Below are positions 54,487 through 63,932 of a stretch of DNA of 64,000 nt, piece by piece. Numbering within the stretch: the stretch's first letter is position 1; each line of letters opens with the position of its first letter. The notes under the pieces are model-generated. The model saw only the letters and a program-made list of their open reading frames with translations. It was not told the origin of the DNA and did no database searches. The translations under genes were made by a program, and so were the position numbers. The stretch lies in contig NZ_JABFHF010000012.1 in the NCBI RefSeq assembly GCF_015476655.1, positions 62,001 to 126,000 on the forward strand, written 5' to 3'. The DNA is from Aquiflexum lacus. GTDB lineage: Bacteria; Bacteroidota; Bacteroidia; Cytophagales; Cyclobacteriaceae.

Positions 54487-54987
54487 TCAAACCCCTCTTT
54501 TTCCCAATTCGACAACTCTTAAATTTTGGACTTTTGCATTGTGGATTTCAAACAACAGCATGGTTCTCATCGCATGAAACCCATGTTGCCCGATAGCACC
54601 GGGATTCATATAAAGACAGTTTATTGACTTATCATATTCCACTTTGCAAATATGGGAATGACCACAGACCAGTAACTGTAGGTTATTTTCCCTGATCTTT
54701 TCCTTGATTCCTTTGGCATAACGCGGGGGTTTTCCGGCTATATGGATAATTCCAACCTTTAGCCCTTCAATTTCTACCCAAATTTCTTCCGGAAAAGATT
54801 GCCTTGCCATTTGGTCATCAATATTCCCCGTCACAATTCTTCTTGCTTTATCTCTGGGAAGATTTTCCACAACTCTTAAATCTCCAATATCACCCGCATG
54901 CCAAACCTCATCCACATCTTGCAAATAATCAATGACTTTTTGATCGATATAGCCATGAGAATCAGAGATCAATCCTATTTTTATCAT
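54487..54987 (-). CDS. Metallophosphoesterase (YfcE-type)
   Basis: The 166-residue protein has all calcineurin-like metal motifs: IGLISDSHGY, DEVWHAGDIGD, IVTGNIDDQ (a variant of GNCD), LLVCGHSHI and YMNPGAIG. Small enzymes of this kind hydrolyse phosphodiesters such as bis-pNPP or cyclic nucleotides; the true substrate is unknown. It stands alone. Confidence 0.92.
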   Translation of the reverse strand: MIKIGLISDSHGYIDQKVIDYLQDVDEVWHAGDIGDLRVVENLPRDKARRIVTGNIDDQMARQSFPEEIWVEIEGLKVGIIHIAGKPPRYAKGIKEKIRENNLQLLVCGHSHICKVEYDKSINCLYMNPGAIGQHGFHAMRTMLLFEIHNAKVQNLRVVELGKRGV

Positions 54988-55060
54988 TTCAGATAGTTTT
55001 ATTGATTAGTTTTGTGGTAAAGAAATATATAATTTATTATAAAAATAAACTGTCTAGATA

Positions 55061-55471
55061 ATGAATCCTGTAACTAAAATTTTGACTTTACTGTTTTTCC
55101 TTAGCTTGGTAAGCCCCACGCAACAGCTGTTTGCACAGGATGGTGCCCCAAAATTGACTCCCTCAGAATTTGAGGTGCAGTCTAAAAAGAAAAAAAAGAA
55201 TGTAATCCTTGATATCAGAACACCTGACGAAACAGCAGAAGGTCACATTGATGGTGCTACATTTATTGATTTTCTGGGAGGAGATTTTGAACAGGAAATC
55301 AGCAAATTAAATAAAAGAAGGACCTATTATGTATACTGCCGTTCGGCCAAAAGGACAATACCTGCCACTGAAAAAATGATGGAAATGGGATTTAAAAATG
55401 TTTACATGCTGGAAGGTGGACTTAATAATTGGATGGAAAAGGGTAAGCCTATTAAAGTCCCTGAAAAGTAA
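55061..55471 (+). CDS. Secreted single-domain rhodanese
   Basis: The 136-residue protein has a signal peptide (1-25, ending LFAQ). The rhodanese fold contains NVILDIRTPDE, AEGHIDGATFIDF and the active-site loop YVYCRSAKRT (Cys98-Arg99 by count), with FKNVYMLEGGLNNWMEKG. The CRSAKR loop matches Cys-x-x-x-x-R sulfurtransferases that hold persulfide. It lies 125 bp before the E1 beta gene; a shared role is not evident. Confidence 0.92.
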   Translation: MNPVTKILTLLFFLSLVSPTQQLFAQDGAPKLTPSEFEVQSKKKKKNVILDIRTPDETAEGHIDGATFIDFLGGDFEQEISKLNKRRTYYVYCRSAKRTIPATEKMMEMGFKNVYMLEGGLNNWMEKGKPIKVPEK

Positions 55472-55596
55472 AAACTCAAGAAAAACCAATTCTACTTTTA
55501 TAAAACCAAAATAAAAATAACAGGCCATTCACCAAAGGTAGTTTTGGAATTGAGGGATTCCTTCCTATTTTTACCATCGAAAATATTGTTCAAACA

Positions 55597-56574
55597 ATGA
55601 GAGTAATTCAGTATAGAGAAGCTTTAAGAGAAGCCATGTCAGAGGAAATGAGACGCGATAAAAACGTGTTTCTCATGGGTGAAGAGGTGGCAGAATATAA
55701 CGGTGCCTACAAGGTATCCCAAGGTATGTTGGATGAGTTTGGCCCCGATCGTGTCATTGATACACCAATAGCAGAGCTTGGATTTGCCGGTTTAGGTGTA
55801 GGGGCTGCGATGAACGGATTGAGACCCATCATCGAGTTCATGACCTTCAACTTTTCGCTGGTAGCTATTGATCAGATAGTGAATTCTGCAGCAAAAATGC
55901 TCGCAATGTCAGGAGGTGCCTATAATGTCCCAATTGTATTCAGAGGTGCTACCGGAAATGCAGGACAACTTGGTGCAACCCACTCTTCAAACTTTGAAAA
56001 TTGGTTTGCCAATACCCCTGGTCTAAAAGTAGTAGTCCCATCCAATCCATATGATGCCAAGGGCCTTTTAAAAGCTTCTATCAGAGATAATGACCCTGTC
56101 ATATATATGGAATCAGAATTGATGTACGGCGATAAGGGTGAAGTTCCCGAAGCGGAATATCTTTTACCAATCGGAGTAGCTGATATTAAAAGAAAAGGTA
56201 AAGATGTTACCATTGTGTCTTTTGGTAAAATGATGAAAGTAGCATTGGAAGCTGCTGAAGAATTGGCAAAAGATGGGATTGAAGCAGAGGTGATAGATTT
56301 AAGAACTGTCAGACCAATTGATTATGCGGCTGTAGTTGAATCCGTTAAAAAAACCAATAGATGTGTGGTCGTAGAGGAAGCTAATCCTTTAGCAGCAATT
56401 TCATCCGAAATCACCTATCATCTCCAAAGAAATGCTTTTGATTATTTGGACGCTCCTGTTATAAGGGTAAACTCGATGGATATTCCTTTGAGTTATGCTC
56501 CTACCTATATAGATGCAACTTTACCAAATGTGAAAAGAACACTGGATGCTGTAAAGCAGGTAATGTATAAATAA
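55597..56574 (+). CDS. pdhB: Pyruvate dehydrogenase E1 component, beta subunit
   Basis: The 325-residue protein starts MRVIQYREALREAMSEEM and has GEEVAEYNGAYKVSQGM, DTPIAELGFAGLGVGAAMNG and GRTVRPIDYAAVVESVKKT-like (LRTVRPIDYAAVVESV) segments. With E1 alpha it decarboxylates pyruvate using thiamine diphosphate. The alpha subunit is not in the window. It could instead belong to a branched-chain 2-oxoacid complex, but these motifs favour pyruvate. It ends at a bidirectional terminator. Confidence 0.92.
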   Translation: MRVIQYREALREAMSEEMRRDKNVFLMGEEVAEYNGAYKVSQGMLDEFGPDRVIDTPIAELGFAGLGVGAAMNGLRPIIEFMTFNFSLVAIDQIVNSAAKMLAMSGGAYNVPIVFRGATGNAGQLGATHSSNFENWFANTPGLKVVVPSNPYDAKGLLKASIRDNDPVIYMESELMYGDKGEVPEAEYLLPIGVADIKRKGKDVTIVSFGKMMKVALEAAEELAKDGIEAEVIDLRTVRPIDYAAVVESVKKTNRCVVVEEANPLAAISSEITYHLQRNAFDYLDAPVIRVNSMDIPLSYAPTYIDATLPNVKRTLDAVKQVMYK

Positions 56575-56640
56575 AATAAATGAATTTAATTGACTGAGGG
56601 ACTAAGCCCTGAAAGCTAGTTGGTCAAAAAAGTATATCAG

Positions 56641-56673
56641 AAAAAACCACGTGGTAATCCATGTGGTTTTTTT
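56641..56673. terminator. Bidirectional rho-independent terminator
   Basis: AACCACGTGG (56645-56654) pairs with CCATGTGGTT (56659-56668) around TAAT, with one wobble pair. A runs on the left and T runs on the right give a U tract in both directions, so it can stop both the pdhB transcript and the TonB receptor transcript. Confidence 0.87.
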
Positions 56674-56702
56674 ATAACTATTACCCAATCAACTAAACCG
56701 TC

Positions 56703-59219
56703 TTAGTTGTTATTCATGACGGCACCGGCGCCGCTTTCAGATCCTTCTTTCAAATCGTCATTGGAAACTCCTCTTTTTTTCCTTCTGGAAGGTTCCATGG
56801 TCAACTTTCCAATTCTATAGGAGAAATTGACTTTGAAATTCATATTTCTTAAACCAATAGTACTTTGCTGCATAATGGTTGGTGTGTACAACTCATTCCT
56901 GATGGTAAATTCTTTAGTAAAAAAGTTCTCCGCACCAAATCCTATACTCCCTCTTTTTTCATTGAATTGCTTGTTCAGGTTAAGTCCATAGACACCAAAG
57001 CCACCTGCTGTACCCTGTAACTGAACCTGTCTGCCCCTTGCAAAAGTAAAACTCTGAATTTGCCAGTTATTAGGAAGGGAGTAGTTGGCAAAAAGCCTTC
57101 CGCTCAAAACAAAGCCTTCGTTAGAGGCTGCATATAATGGATCATCAAGTCCATTATCCAATCTCGCATAATAACCATCAACACTTCCATTTAAGGAGAA
57201 TTTACCTGATAAGTTCACATTTGAGAAGATAGAGAACCCGTAGGCTTTTTCTTGTCCGATGTTTTCAAAAGTTGTAAAGATGATATCGTCATCCAGTACG
57301 GTTCTTACAGGCTGAATAGACCCTGATGTATTTCTGAAATAAGAGGTGAAGTTCAAAGATGAGCCTTTAAAGAAGGTGCTATACGACATTTCATAGTTAT
57401 CTGTCAATTCAGGATCCAACAAAGGATTCCCTTGGCTTATCTGCTGCGGGTTAGCAGCATTGATATTTGGATTCAAGAAGTTTAAAGATGGTCTTTGCAC
57501 CCTTCTGTTGTAGGCAGCTTTGATCATATTTCCTTTGGCCAATTTACGGCTCAGGTTTACACTTGGAACCCAAAGGCCAAAAGATGGGATATCTGCGGCC
57601 ATTTCAGAGTTCCTGAAATCTGCGGAGATATTGGTATATTCGTACCTCATACCTGCCTTCAATGAATATTTTTCAAGGATACTTGTAGTAAGCGAGGCGT
57701 ATGCTGCGGTTACATTTTGATCATAACTGAATTCATTTGAAAATCTGACATCAGGATTTTCTACGAATTCACCGTCAGCACCCTCCGCCTCGAAGTATGC
57801 AAAATCAGAGACTGCTTTTCTTAGGATGTTTTTTGCACCATATTCCAAAATCTGATTTTTACCTGTTCCTATTGGAGTCACATAATCCAACTGAATGGTA
57901 AATTCTTGGTTGATGCCCGCATTATTGTTTTTAACCCTGCTTACTATATCATCAAAAGTTCCGTTATAAAGACTATTGATGAAATCATTGGTCAGATTAT
58001 TTTGACTGTATAATGCCGAAACACTGAATTCTTTCATCGGCTTCTCATAAGTCCTGGTATAATTGAAATTGAAATCCACATTATTGGAAAGATTTGCCAC
58101 ATTGACATCCCTTAACAAGGAATTGATCAAAACATCTTCAAAGAAAGTCTCTGTCAACAATCCGTCCTGATTGTTTCTCATATTCCGGACTCCAAAACTT
58201 AACGAAGAGGTAAGAAAATTGAACTTGTCTATTTCAAAATCCCATCCAAGGTTATATCTACCAAACATCATTCTATTCCTGGTATCAGCTGTTTGCCTGA
58301 TATTTAATATAGCTCCATCCGCATTGGTGATATATTGTTGATTTTCAAAAGAACCCAGGATGTTGTAACCGGCCCTTCCAAAGCCACCAAGAGTCCAAGC
58401 CATTTTACCCTTTTTCAAACTGGCATTTAATCCTAAATTAGAACCTCTGAATCCTGCACTGCTATTGATGTTCAAAGATGCTCCTTGAAGATTATTCTTT
58501 TTCGTAACGATATTGATGACACCACCCGTACCTTCTGCATCATATTTGGCAGATGGGGAAGTGATCACTTCAATGGCTTTGATTTCTTCAGCAGGTATTT
58601 GCTTTAAAGCATCAGCTACATTGGATGCTACGATAGCAGACTGCTTTCCGTTGATCAACACCAGGATATTTGAACTACCCCTCATTGAAACATTACCATC
58701 CAAATCCACAGAAAGCATCGGTACCCTTCTCATCACATCGGCAGCATCTCCTCCGATAAGGGTTTTATCATTTTCAGCATTATAAATAGTCCTATCTACT
58801 TTTTCCTCAATCAGGTCTCTTTGACCAATCACTGTTACCTCTTGCAAGGCCACTGCTTCTGTTTCAAGAGAAATAATGTCAAGGTTGATATTGCTGTTCT
58901 GTTCAGTTACCTGAATAATTGGAGAATCGAAGGTCTGAAAACCCATAAAAGTTACCTGTACCTGATATGTTCCGGTACCAAAACCTGTTATAATAAATAC
59001 ACCATCAAAGTCAGCAATTGAGCCTACAATGCTCTTTTGAGATTCCACATCTATTAGAGCGACTGCGGCATAAGCCACCGGAGTATCATTTCCTTTCTCG
59101 ATGATTTTACCTGTGATTTTGTATACCGGTTTATCATCTTCGGTATTTTGAGCATTCACAGTCTGAATCCCAGTGAGGAGAATCAAACTTGCAAATAAAA
59201 ATTGGATAAGCGTTTTCAT
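56703..59219 (-). CDS. TonB-dependent receptor of the outer-membrane beta-barrel (OMP_b-brl_3) type
   Basis: The 838-residue protein has a signal peptide (1-23), a carboxypeptidase-regulatory-like domain (about 30-115, ITGKIIEKGNDTPVAYAAVAL), and a plug with RRVPMLSVDLDGNVSMRG, IEVITSPSAKYDAEGTGGVI and NIVTKKNN. The rest is a barrel with alternating aromatic strands and a Lys-Arg tail (RRKKRG) unusual for the end of such barrels. Members import or bind varied ligands. It is divergent from a LytS/LytTR pair, which may regulate it; this is inference. Confidence 0.9.
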   Translation of the reverse strand: MKTLIQFLFASLILLTGIQTVNAQNTEDDKPVYKITGKIIEKGNDTPVAYAAVALIDVESQKSIVGSIADFDGVFIITGFGTGTYQVQVTFMGFQTFDSPIIQVTEQNSNINLDIISLETEAVALQEVTVIGQRDLIEEKVDRTIYNAENDKTLIGGDAADVMRRVPMLSVDLDGNVSMRGSSNILVLINGKQSAIVASNVADALKQIPAEEIKAIEVITSPSAKYDAEGTGGVINIVTKKNNLQGASLNINSSAGFRGSNLGLNASLKKGKMAWTLGGFGRAGYNILGSFENQQYITNADGAILNIRQTADTRNRMMFGRYNLGWDFEIDKFNFLTSSLSFGVRNMRNNQDGLLTETFFEDVLINSLLRDVNVANLSNNVDFNFNYTRTYEKPMKEFSVSALYSQNNLTNDFINSLYNGTFDDIVSRVKNNNAGINQEFTIQLDYVTPIGTGKNQILEYGAKNILRKAVSDFAYFEAEGADGEFVENPDVRFSNEFSYDQNVTAAYASLTTSILEKYSLKAGMRYEYTNISADFRNSEMAADIPSFGLWVPSVNLSRKLAKGNMIKAAYNRRVQRPSLNFLNPNINAANPQQISQGNPLLDPELTDNYEMSYSTFFKGSSLNFTSYFRNTSGSIQPVRTVLDDDIIFTTFENIGQEKAYGFSIFSNVNLSGKFSLNGSVDGYYARLDNGLDDPLYAASNEGFVLSGRLFANYSLPNNWQIQSFTFARGRQVQLQGTAGGFGVYGLNLNKQFNEKRGSIGFGAENFFTKEFTIRNELYTPTIMQQSTIGLRNMNFKVNFSYRIGKLTMEPSRRKKRGVSNDDLKEGSESGAGAVMNNN

Positions 59220-59491
59220 AATTTCTTTTGTGATAATGTGGTAATGTTGGACAGTTTACAGCAACAAAGGAATAGCAAGAATAAAACATAAAAAAATCAA
59301 ATAGACCAGTGATACACATCCCTCGACCAATATGGTAAAACACCTGACGAATAGGTTTGTTTATAACAAAGACAATATTTTATCTATAAAATTCGCCATT
59401 TCGCCGATGATATCGTGTTATTGGTAGATTCTAGTGGCTTGCAAGCAAAACTTTATTTTAGTTTACATAAAAATTGCCTAATTTAAATGCT

Positions 59492-60565
59492 ATGCGAGAG
59501 AATGCAATCAAGAAAAATATCCCTCTGCTTATCCATGTTTTGGGATGGGCTTTGTTTGGATGCGTCATCTTTGTCCTCTCCCCATTGTCGGCAGGTGTTG
59601 AAAGGCCAAATGTCTTTTGGCTCAAACAAGGCATCAACTTTTCATTATTAATAGGTATATTTTATTTTAATTTTCTTTACTTAATCCCAAGGATTCTTTT
59701 CAATAACAAAATCTCACTTTTCCTTATCATCAATTTCGTTGCAGGTCTCGCATATGTGGGGTTATTGATTATGTATGACGACTGGACAAATATGCAGGAG
59801 CTCATGCATAAAGCCTTCAGACCTAATGTGCCTTATTCCCCAAGACCACGTAATTTCTATTGGGACATTTCACAGCTGTTAATATTTTTTATGGCAGTAG
59901 GTATTAGTACCAGCATTGCAGCTGTACAAAAATGGCAGGCTGATGAACAACTCAGGCTCAAGCTTATGGAAGAGCAGGTCAATTCAGAATTGACTTACCT
60001 CAAAGCTCAGATTAACCCTCATTTCTTTTTTAATACCTTAAATAATATCTATGCGCTGACCAATATCGATGTGGAGAAGGCCAAGAGAGCCCTTCTCAAG
60101 TTGAGCCGAATGATGCGCTATGTGCTTTATGAAACAGAAAAAAACCACACCCTGCTTTCTAAGGAATTGGACTTCCTCAAGGATTTCATCGAATTGATGG
60201 AAATGAGACTTTCTTCACGGGTCAAACTAAATATTGAAATTCCTGATAAAATTGAAGAAGCGGAAATAGCCCCGATGTTGTTGCTTCCATTTATTGAAAA
60301 TTGCTTCAAGCATGGCATCAGTTCCCAAAAAGAAAGCGAAATTGTTATCTCTCTGAAAAAACAAAACAATAAATTGACTTTAGAAACTCAAAACACAATT
60401 TTCAACTCTTCCGAGAATACACCAGAAGGAAAATCCAGTGGAATTGGTTTAGTCAATACCATGAGAAGGCTTGAGCTCCTTTATCCCAATAAATTTCAAT
60501 TGACTTTTGACAAAGACAATCCAGAAAACCAATATAAAGTATACCTGAATATTGATCTCAAATGA
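59492..60565 (+). CDS. LytS/YehU-type sensor histidine kinase
   Basis: The ATG at 59492 gives 357 residues; the in-frame TTG at 59474 adds six. Four membrane segments lie in residues 12-145. The His_kinase domain starts at about 165 with LTYLKAQINPHFFFNTLNNI, the phosphorylatable His being about residue 177, followed by the HATPase_c-like part with LLLPFIENCFKHGIS and GIGLVNTMRRLELLYP. No sensory extracellular domain is evident, so it probably senses within the membrane. The response-regulator ATG overlaps its stop by four bases. Confidence 0.93.
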   Translation: MRENAIKKNIPLLIHVLGWALFGCVIFVLSPLSAGVERPNVFWLKQGINFSLLIGIFYFNFLYLIPRILFNNKISLFLIINFVAGLAYVGLLIMYDDWTNMQELMHKAFRPNVPYSPRPRNFYWDISQLLIFFMAVGISTSIAAVQKWQADEQLRLKLMEEQVNSELTYLKAQINPHFFFNTLNNIYALTNIDVEKAKRALLKLSRMMRYVLYETEKNHTLLSKELDFLKDFIELMEMRLSSRVKLNIEIPDKIEEAEIAPMLLLPFIENCFKHGISSQKESEIVISLKKQNNKLTLETQNTIFNSSENTPEGKSSGIGLVNTMRRLELLYPNKFQLTFDKDNPENQYKVYLNIDLK

Positions 60566-61302
60566 AACTCAAATGCATTGCTGTTGATGATGAACCCTTG
60601 GCCTTGGAACTTGTCTCCAAGTTTATAGAACAGACATCTTTTCTGACATTGGAAGCCAAGTTTGATAACGCCATTCAGGCATTAGGGCACCTCAATCAGC
60701 ATGACGTTGACCTCATTTTTTTAGACATTCAGATGCCCGACCTATCGGGCATGGAGCTTGCAAGGATCATTGATGGCAAAAACAGTATGAAAAAGCCAAA
60801 GATAATTTTTTCAACAGCTTACAATCAGTTTGCCATTGAGGGATATAAAGTTGATGCGCTTGATTATTTGTTGAAGCCTTTTAGCTACGAGGAATTTCTA
60901 AAAGCTTCTACCAAAGCATACCAGTTTTACGAAAACCAATCAAAGCAACAAGCGGATAAAAAAGAAAATGAAAAGCCCTCAGAATATATTTTTCTGAAGG
61001 TGGAGTATTCTTTGGTCAAAGTGATACTCAAAGATATTGCCTATATAGAAGCATATAAAGATTATGTAAAAGTACATTTGGCTGACAAACCAAATCCCTT
61101 ACTTTCTCTGACCAGTATGAAAAGTATGGAAGAAATGCTTCCAACTGACAAGTTCATGCGTGTCCACAGGTCTTTCATTATCAATCTTGATCATATTAAC
61201 TCCATATCAAGAAATACTGTGAATATTGGGGATGCAAATATCTCAGTGAGTGAAAATTACAAAGACAATTTCTTGGAATTCCTGAACAGATGGGTGGGAT
61301 AA
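60562..61302 (+). CDS. LytTR-family response regulator
   Basis: The 246-residue protein has a receiver domain with Asp55 in LIFLDIQMPD, DE at 10-11 and Lys in LDYLLKPFSYEEF. The LytTR DNA-binding domain occupies about 140-246 (YIEAYKDYVKVHL, KFMRVHRSFIINLDHI). It pairs with the kinase by overlapping translation. LytTR regulators bind imperfect direct repeats in promoters; nearby targets could include the divergent TonB receptor. Confidence 0.95.
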   Translation: MKLKCIAVDDEPLALELVSKFIEQTSFLTLEAKFDNAIQALGHLNQHDVDLIFLDIQMPDLSGMELARIIDGKNSMKKPKIIFSTAYNQFAIEGYKVDALDYLLKPFSYEEFLKASTKAYQFYENQSKQQADKKENEKPSEYIFLKVEYSLVKVILKDIAYIEAYKDYVKVHLADKPNPLLSLTSMKSMEEMLPTDKFMRVHRSFIINLDHINSISRNTVNIGDANISVSENYKDNFLEFLNRWVG

Positions 61303-61479
61303 ACTCAACCTATTTCCATTTAAAGAATAATTTCAATATTATTTCCAATTTTTTAAAATTAAATATCAAAATCAACATTTTTTTGAATCAATTCCGATGT
61401 TTGTGCCGTAATAATCTACCAGAATAGTTGTAAATTTGACGAATTATTGTGAAGTCATTTTTGTTGACAAATTAGATGA

Positions 61480-61956
61480 ATGGAACAAAACCGTGAATTC
61501 TTTATGAAAATGGCCATTGAACTTTCCCGCGATGGAATGGATCAGGGTAAAGGTGGGCCATTCGGATGCGTGATTGTTAAAAATGGAAAAGTGATTGGAA
61601 AAGGATCCAATTCTGTATCCTTGACCAATGATCCTACTGCCCATGCAGAAATGGTAGCCATCCGAGATGCATGTAAAAACCTTGGGCATTTCCAACTTGA
61701 GGATTGTGAGCTTTACACCTCTTGCGAGCCCTGCCCGATGTGTCTTGGAGCCATTTATTGGGCTAGACCCTCCAAGGTTTTCTATGCCAATTCCAAAAAA
61801 GATGCAGCTGAAATAGGCTTTGATGATGATTTCATTTATCAGGAAATTGAACTTCCTTTAGAAAAGAGAAAAATTCCCTTCGAGCAAATTTCACAAAATG
61901 AAGCAAAAAAGGTATTTAAAGATTGGCTCAAAAAAGAAAATAAAAATTTATATTGA
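61480..61956 (+). CDS. guaD: Guanine deaminase (cytidine-deaminase fold)
   Basis: The 158-residue protein resembles Bacillus GuaD by recall of its sequence: GGPFGCVIVKNGKVIGKG, the zinc motif HAEMVAIRDACKNLG (His, Glu) and TSCEPCPMCLGAIYWARP (two Cys), and AEIGFDDDFIYQEIELP. It converts guanine to xanthine. The lipoprotein gene begins 20 bases after this stop, in a different frame; the two are probably only neighbours. It could act on other nucleobases or nucleosides. Confidence 0.9.
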   Translation: MEQNREFFMKMAIELSRDGMDQGKGGPFGCVIVKNGKVIGKGSNSVSLTNDPTAHAEMVAIRDACKNLGHFQLEDCELYTSCEPCPMCLGAIYWARPSKVFYANSKKDAAEIGFDDDFIYQEIELPLEKRKIPFEQISQNEAKKVFKDWLKKENKNLY

Positions 61957-61975
61957 AAATAAACCAAATAAAATT

Positions 61976-62512
61976 ATGAAAAAGTTAATGATAATCACAT
62001 TGAGCATTGTCTTGATGAGTGCATGTTCGAGTGAAAAATCAGTAGAAGAAAGATATATCTACGAAGGTGAAAAAATAGTGGATGTCGAAACAGGTGATGA
62101 ATATATGATGGAAGAGGAAGGGAAAATCACCGTAGTACATACTGATGGCAGCATGGAAAAGTTAGCCATTGATGAAACTCCCTTTTATGAAACTGCACTT
62201 TCAGAAGAATTCATAGAGTCCTTGGAAGCAAATTATGCTGAGAGAAAGCAAGCACTCCTAGAAGAAAAGAAAAAACTTTTGAAGGAAAACAGGAGATCTA
62301 GATATGCTGAAATCTCGGATGAAGAATTGTTGAGTCAATTCCAACAGGCGCATAAGGACGGCTTGGATATGGGAAGGCAAATGGATATGATCGCCGAGTT
62401 GATCGAAAGAGGAACAGTAACAGAGGATCAAGCTCCCGAATTATTGGAAATTGAACCTGAATTGATCAATTTTGATATCGATATAGATAAGCCCGGAGAG
62501 GTGAATAATTAA
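61976..62512 (+). CDS. Small lipoprotein of unknown function
   Basis: The ATG at 61976 gives 178 residues with a lipobox (VLMSACSSEKS, Cys about residue 17). The mature part is acidic and helical, with a charged coiled-coil-like segment (about 80-110, ESLEANYAERKQALLEEKKK). An earlier in-frame start would overlap the deaminase gene. I recognise no domain; an envelope role is only suggested by the lipid anchor. Confidence 0.75.
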   Translation: MKKLMIITLSIVLMSACSSEKSVEERYIYEGEKIVDVETGDEYMMEEEGKITVVHTDGSMEKLAIDETPFYETALSEEFIESLEANYAERKQALLEEKKKLLKENRRSRYAEISDEELLSQFQQAHKDGLDMGRQMDMIAELIERGTVTEDQAPELLEIEPELINFDIDIDKPGEVNN

Positions 62513-62558
62513 TTATTGTTGAGGCATTGAATCAGAAAAGGTCTTTTGACAAAAAAAC

Positions 62559-62591
62559 ATCCCCTAGTCTGTAAAGGTTAGGGGATTTTTT
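62559..62591 (+). terminator. Rho-independent terminator after the lipoprotein gene
   Basis: ATCCCCTA (62559-62566) pairs with TAGGGGAT (62579-62586), a perfect 8-bp stem with a 12-base loop, followed by T residues to 62591. It separates the lipoprotein from the oxidoreductase gene. Confidence 0.85.
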
Positions 62592-62669
62592 ATGGAATGT
62601 GATGAATATCACCTTATGTTAGTTACAATCCAATTAAATTTATCATCAATAAAAATAAACCAAAAGACC

Positions 62670-63932
62670 ATGAGCCACTATCAAATATTGATCATCGGAG
62701 GCGGTACAGCCGGCATTACCGTAGCCGCCCAGCTTCGACGCAAAGACAAAAATCTTCAGATTGCTATACTCGAGCCTTCCGAAAAGCATTACTATCAACC
62801 TGCTTGGACGTTAGTTGGTGCAGGGACTTATAAGTTTTCAGATACAGAAAGATCTGAAGAGAAGTATATTCCTAAAGGGGTAAATTGGATTAAGGATAAG
62901 GCCACTGAATTAATCCCTGAATCAAATACAGTCAAAACCAAAAACTCAGGCTCAATAACCTATGACCACTTGGTACTGGCGCCCGGGTTGATTATGGCCC
63001 CAGAATTACTGCCAGGCCTTACTGAAGCCCTTAAGACTGACACCGTATGCAGCAATTATATTGATCCCGAAAAGACATGGAAGATCTTACAGAACTTTAA
63101 GGGTGGAAACGCTGTCTTCACTCAACCTACCACCCCGATCAAATGCGGAGGAGCCCCACAAAAAATCATGTACATGTCTGAGGAATATTTCAGAAAATCC
63201 GGGGTTAGGGACAAGACCAATGTAGTCTTTGCGACACCGGGAACTGTTATCTTCGGAGTTCCGGAATTTGCCAAGACGCTGAATAAAATTATAATAGATA
63301 GGGATATTGTTCTTAAAACATTTTATGCACCTGTAAAAATTGATTCAAAAAAGCAGGAAATCACCTTTAAATACACCCATGAAAACTTCGCGCAATGTGC
63401 AGAGACATTGGTTGATAAGGTAGGAGAGCAGCTTACCGGTGATTCTGAAATTGTCATCAAATATGACATGTTGCATTTAGCCCCACCTCAGCAAGCTCCT
63501 GATTTTGTTAGAAATTCAACAGTTTCTCTCAAAGAAGGTCCAAACAAGGGATGGGTTGATGTAGACATCAATACTTTGCAACATCTCCGTTTTCCGAATA
63601 TTTTCTCTTTGGGAGATGTTGCAGCACTTCCTACTGCCAAGACCGGTGCTGCCATCAGAAAACAAGCTCCTGTCTTAGTTGGAAACCTACTACACTTTAT
63701 CAAAAACCAAAAATCAGGAGATCTTAAGTACGAAGGATATTCTTCTTGTCCATTGGTTACAGGATACAGCAAGATGGTGTTGGCGGAGTTTAAATATAAC
63801 AATGTCCGGGACAGTGATCCTTTGATTTCTACCTTTGTGGATACCTCCAAAGAACAATACAGCATGTGGCTGTTGAAAAAATATGTTTTGCCCAAAATGT
63901 ATTGGGATATGATGCTGAGAGGTCGGGCTTAA
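62670..63932 (+). CDS. Sulfide:quinone oxidoreductase, mitochondrial-type (SQOR-like)
   Basis: The ATG at 62670 gives 420 residues; an earlier in-frame start would add 26 poorly conserved residues. Visible parts are the FAD-binding IIGGGTAGITVAAQLRR, the NADH-like strand, and two cysteines placed as in animal SQOR: Cys159 in IKCGGAPQKIMYMSE and Cys360 in YSSCPLVTGYSKMVLAEF. The C-terminal half matches human SQOR segments WVDVD and TLQH. It oxidises sulfide and passes electrons to quinone. The best guess is detoxification or energy from sulfide. Confidence 0.87.
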   Translation: MSHYQILIIGGGTAGITVAAQLRRKDKNLQIAILEPSEKHYYQPAWTLVGAGTYKFSDTERSEEKYIPKGVNWIKDKATELIPESNTVKTKNSGSITYDHLVLAPGLIMAPELLPGLTEALKTDTVCSNYIDPEKTWKILQNFKGGNAVFTQPTTPIKCGGAPQKIMYMSEEYFRKSGVRDKTNVVFATPGTVIFGVPEFAKTLNKIIIDRDIVLKTFYAPVKIDSKKQEITFKYTHENFAQCAETLVDKVGEQLTGDSEIVIKYDMLHLAPPQQAPDFVRNSTVSLKEGPNKGWVDVDINTLQHLRFPNIFSLGDVAALPTAKTGAAIRKQAPVLVGNLLHFIKNQKSGDLKYEGYSSCPLVTGYSKMVLAEFKYNNVRDSDPLISTFVDTSKEQYSMWLLKKYVLPKMYWDMMLRGRA

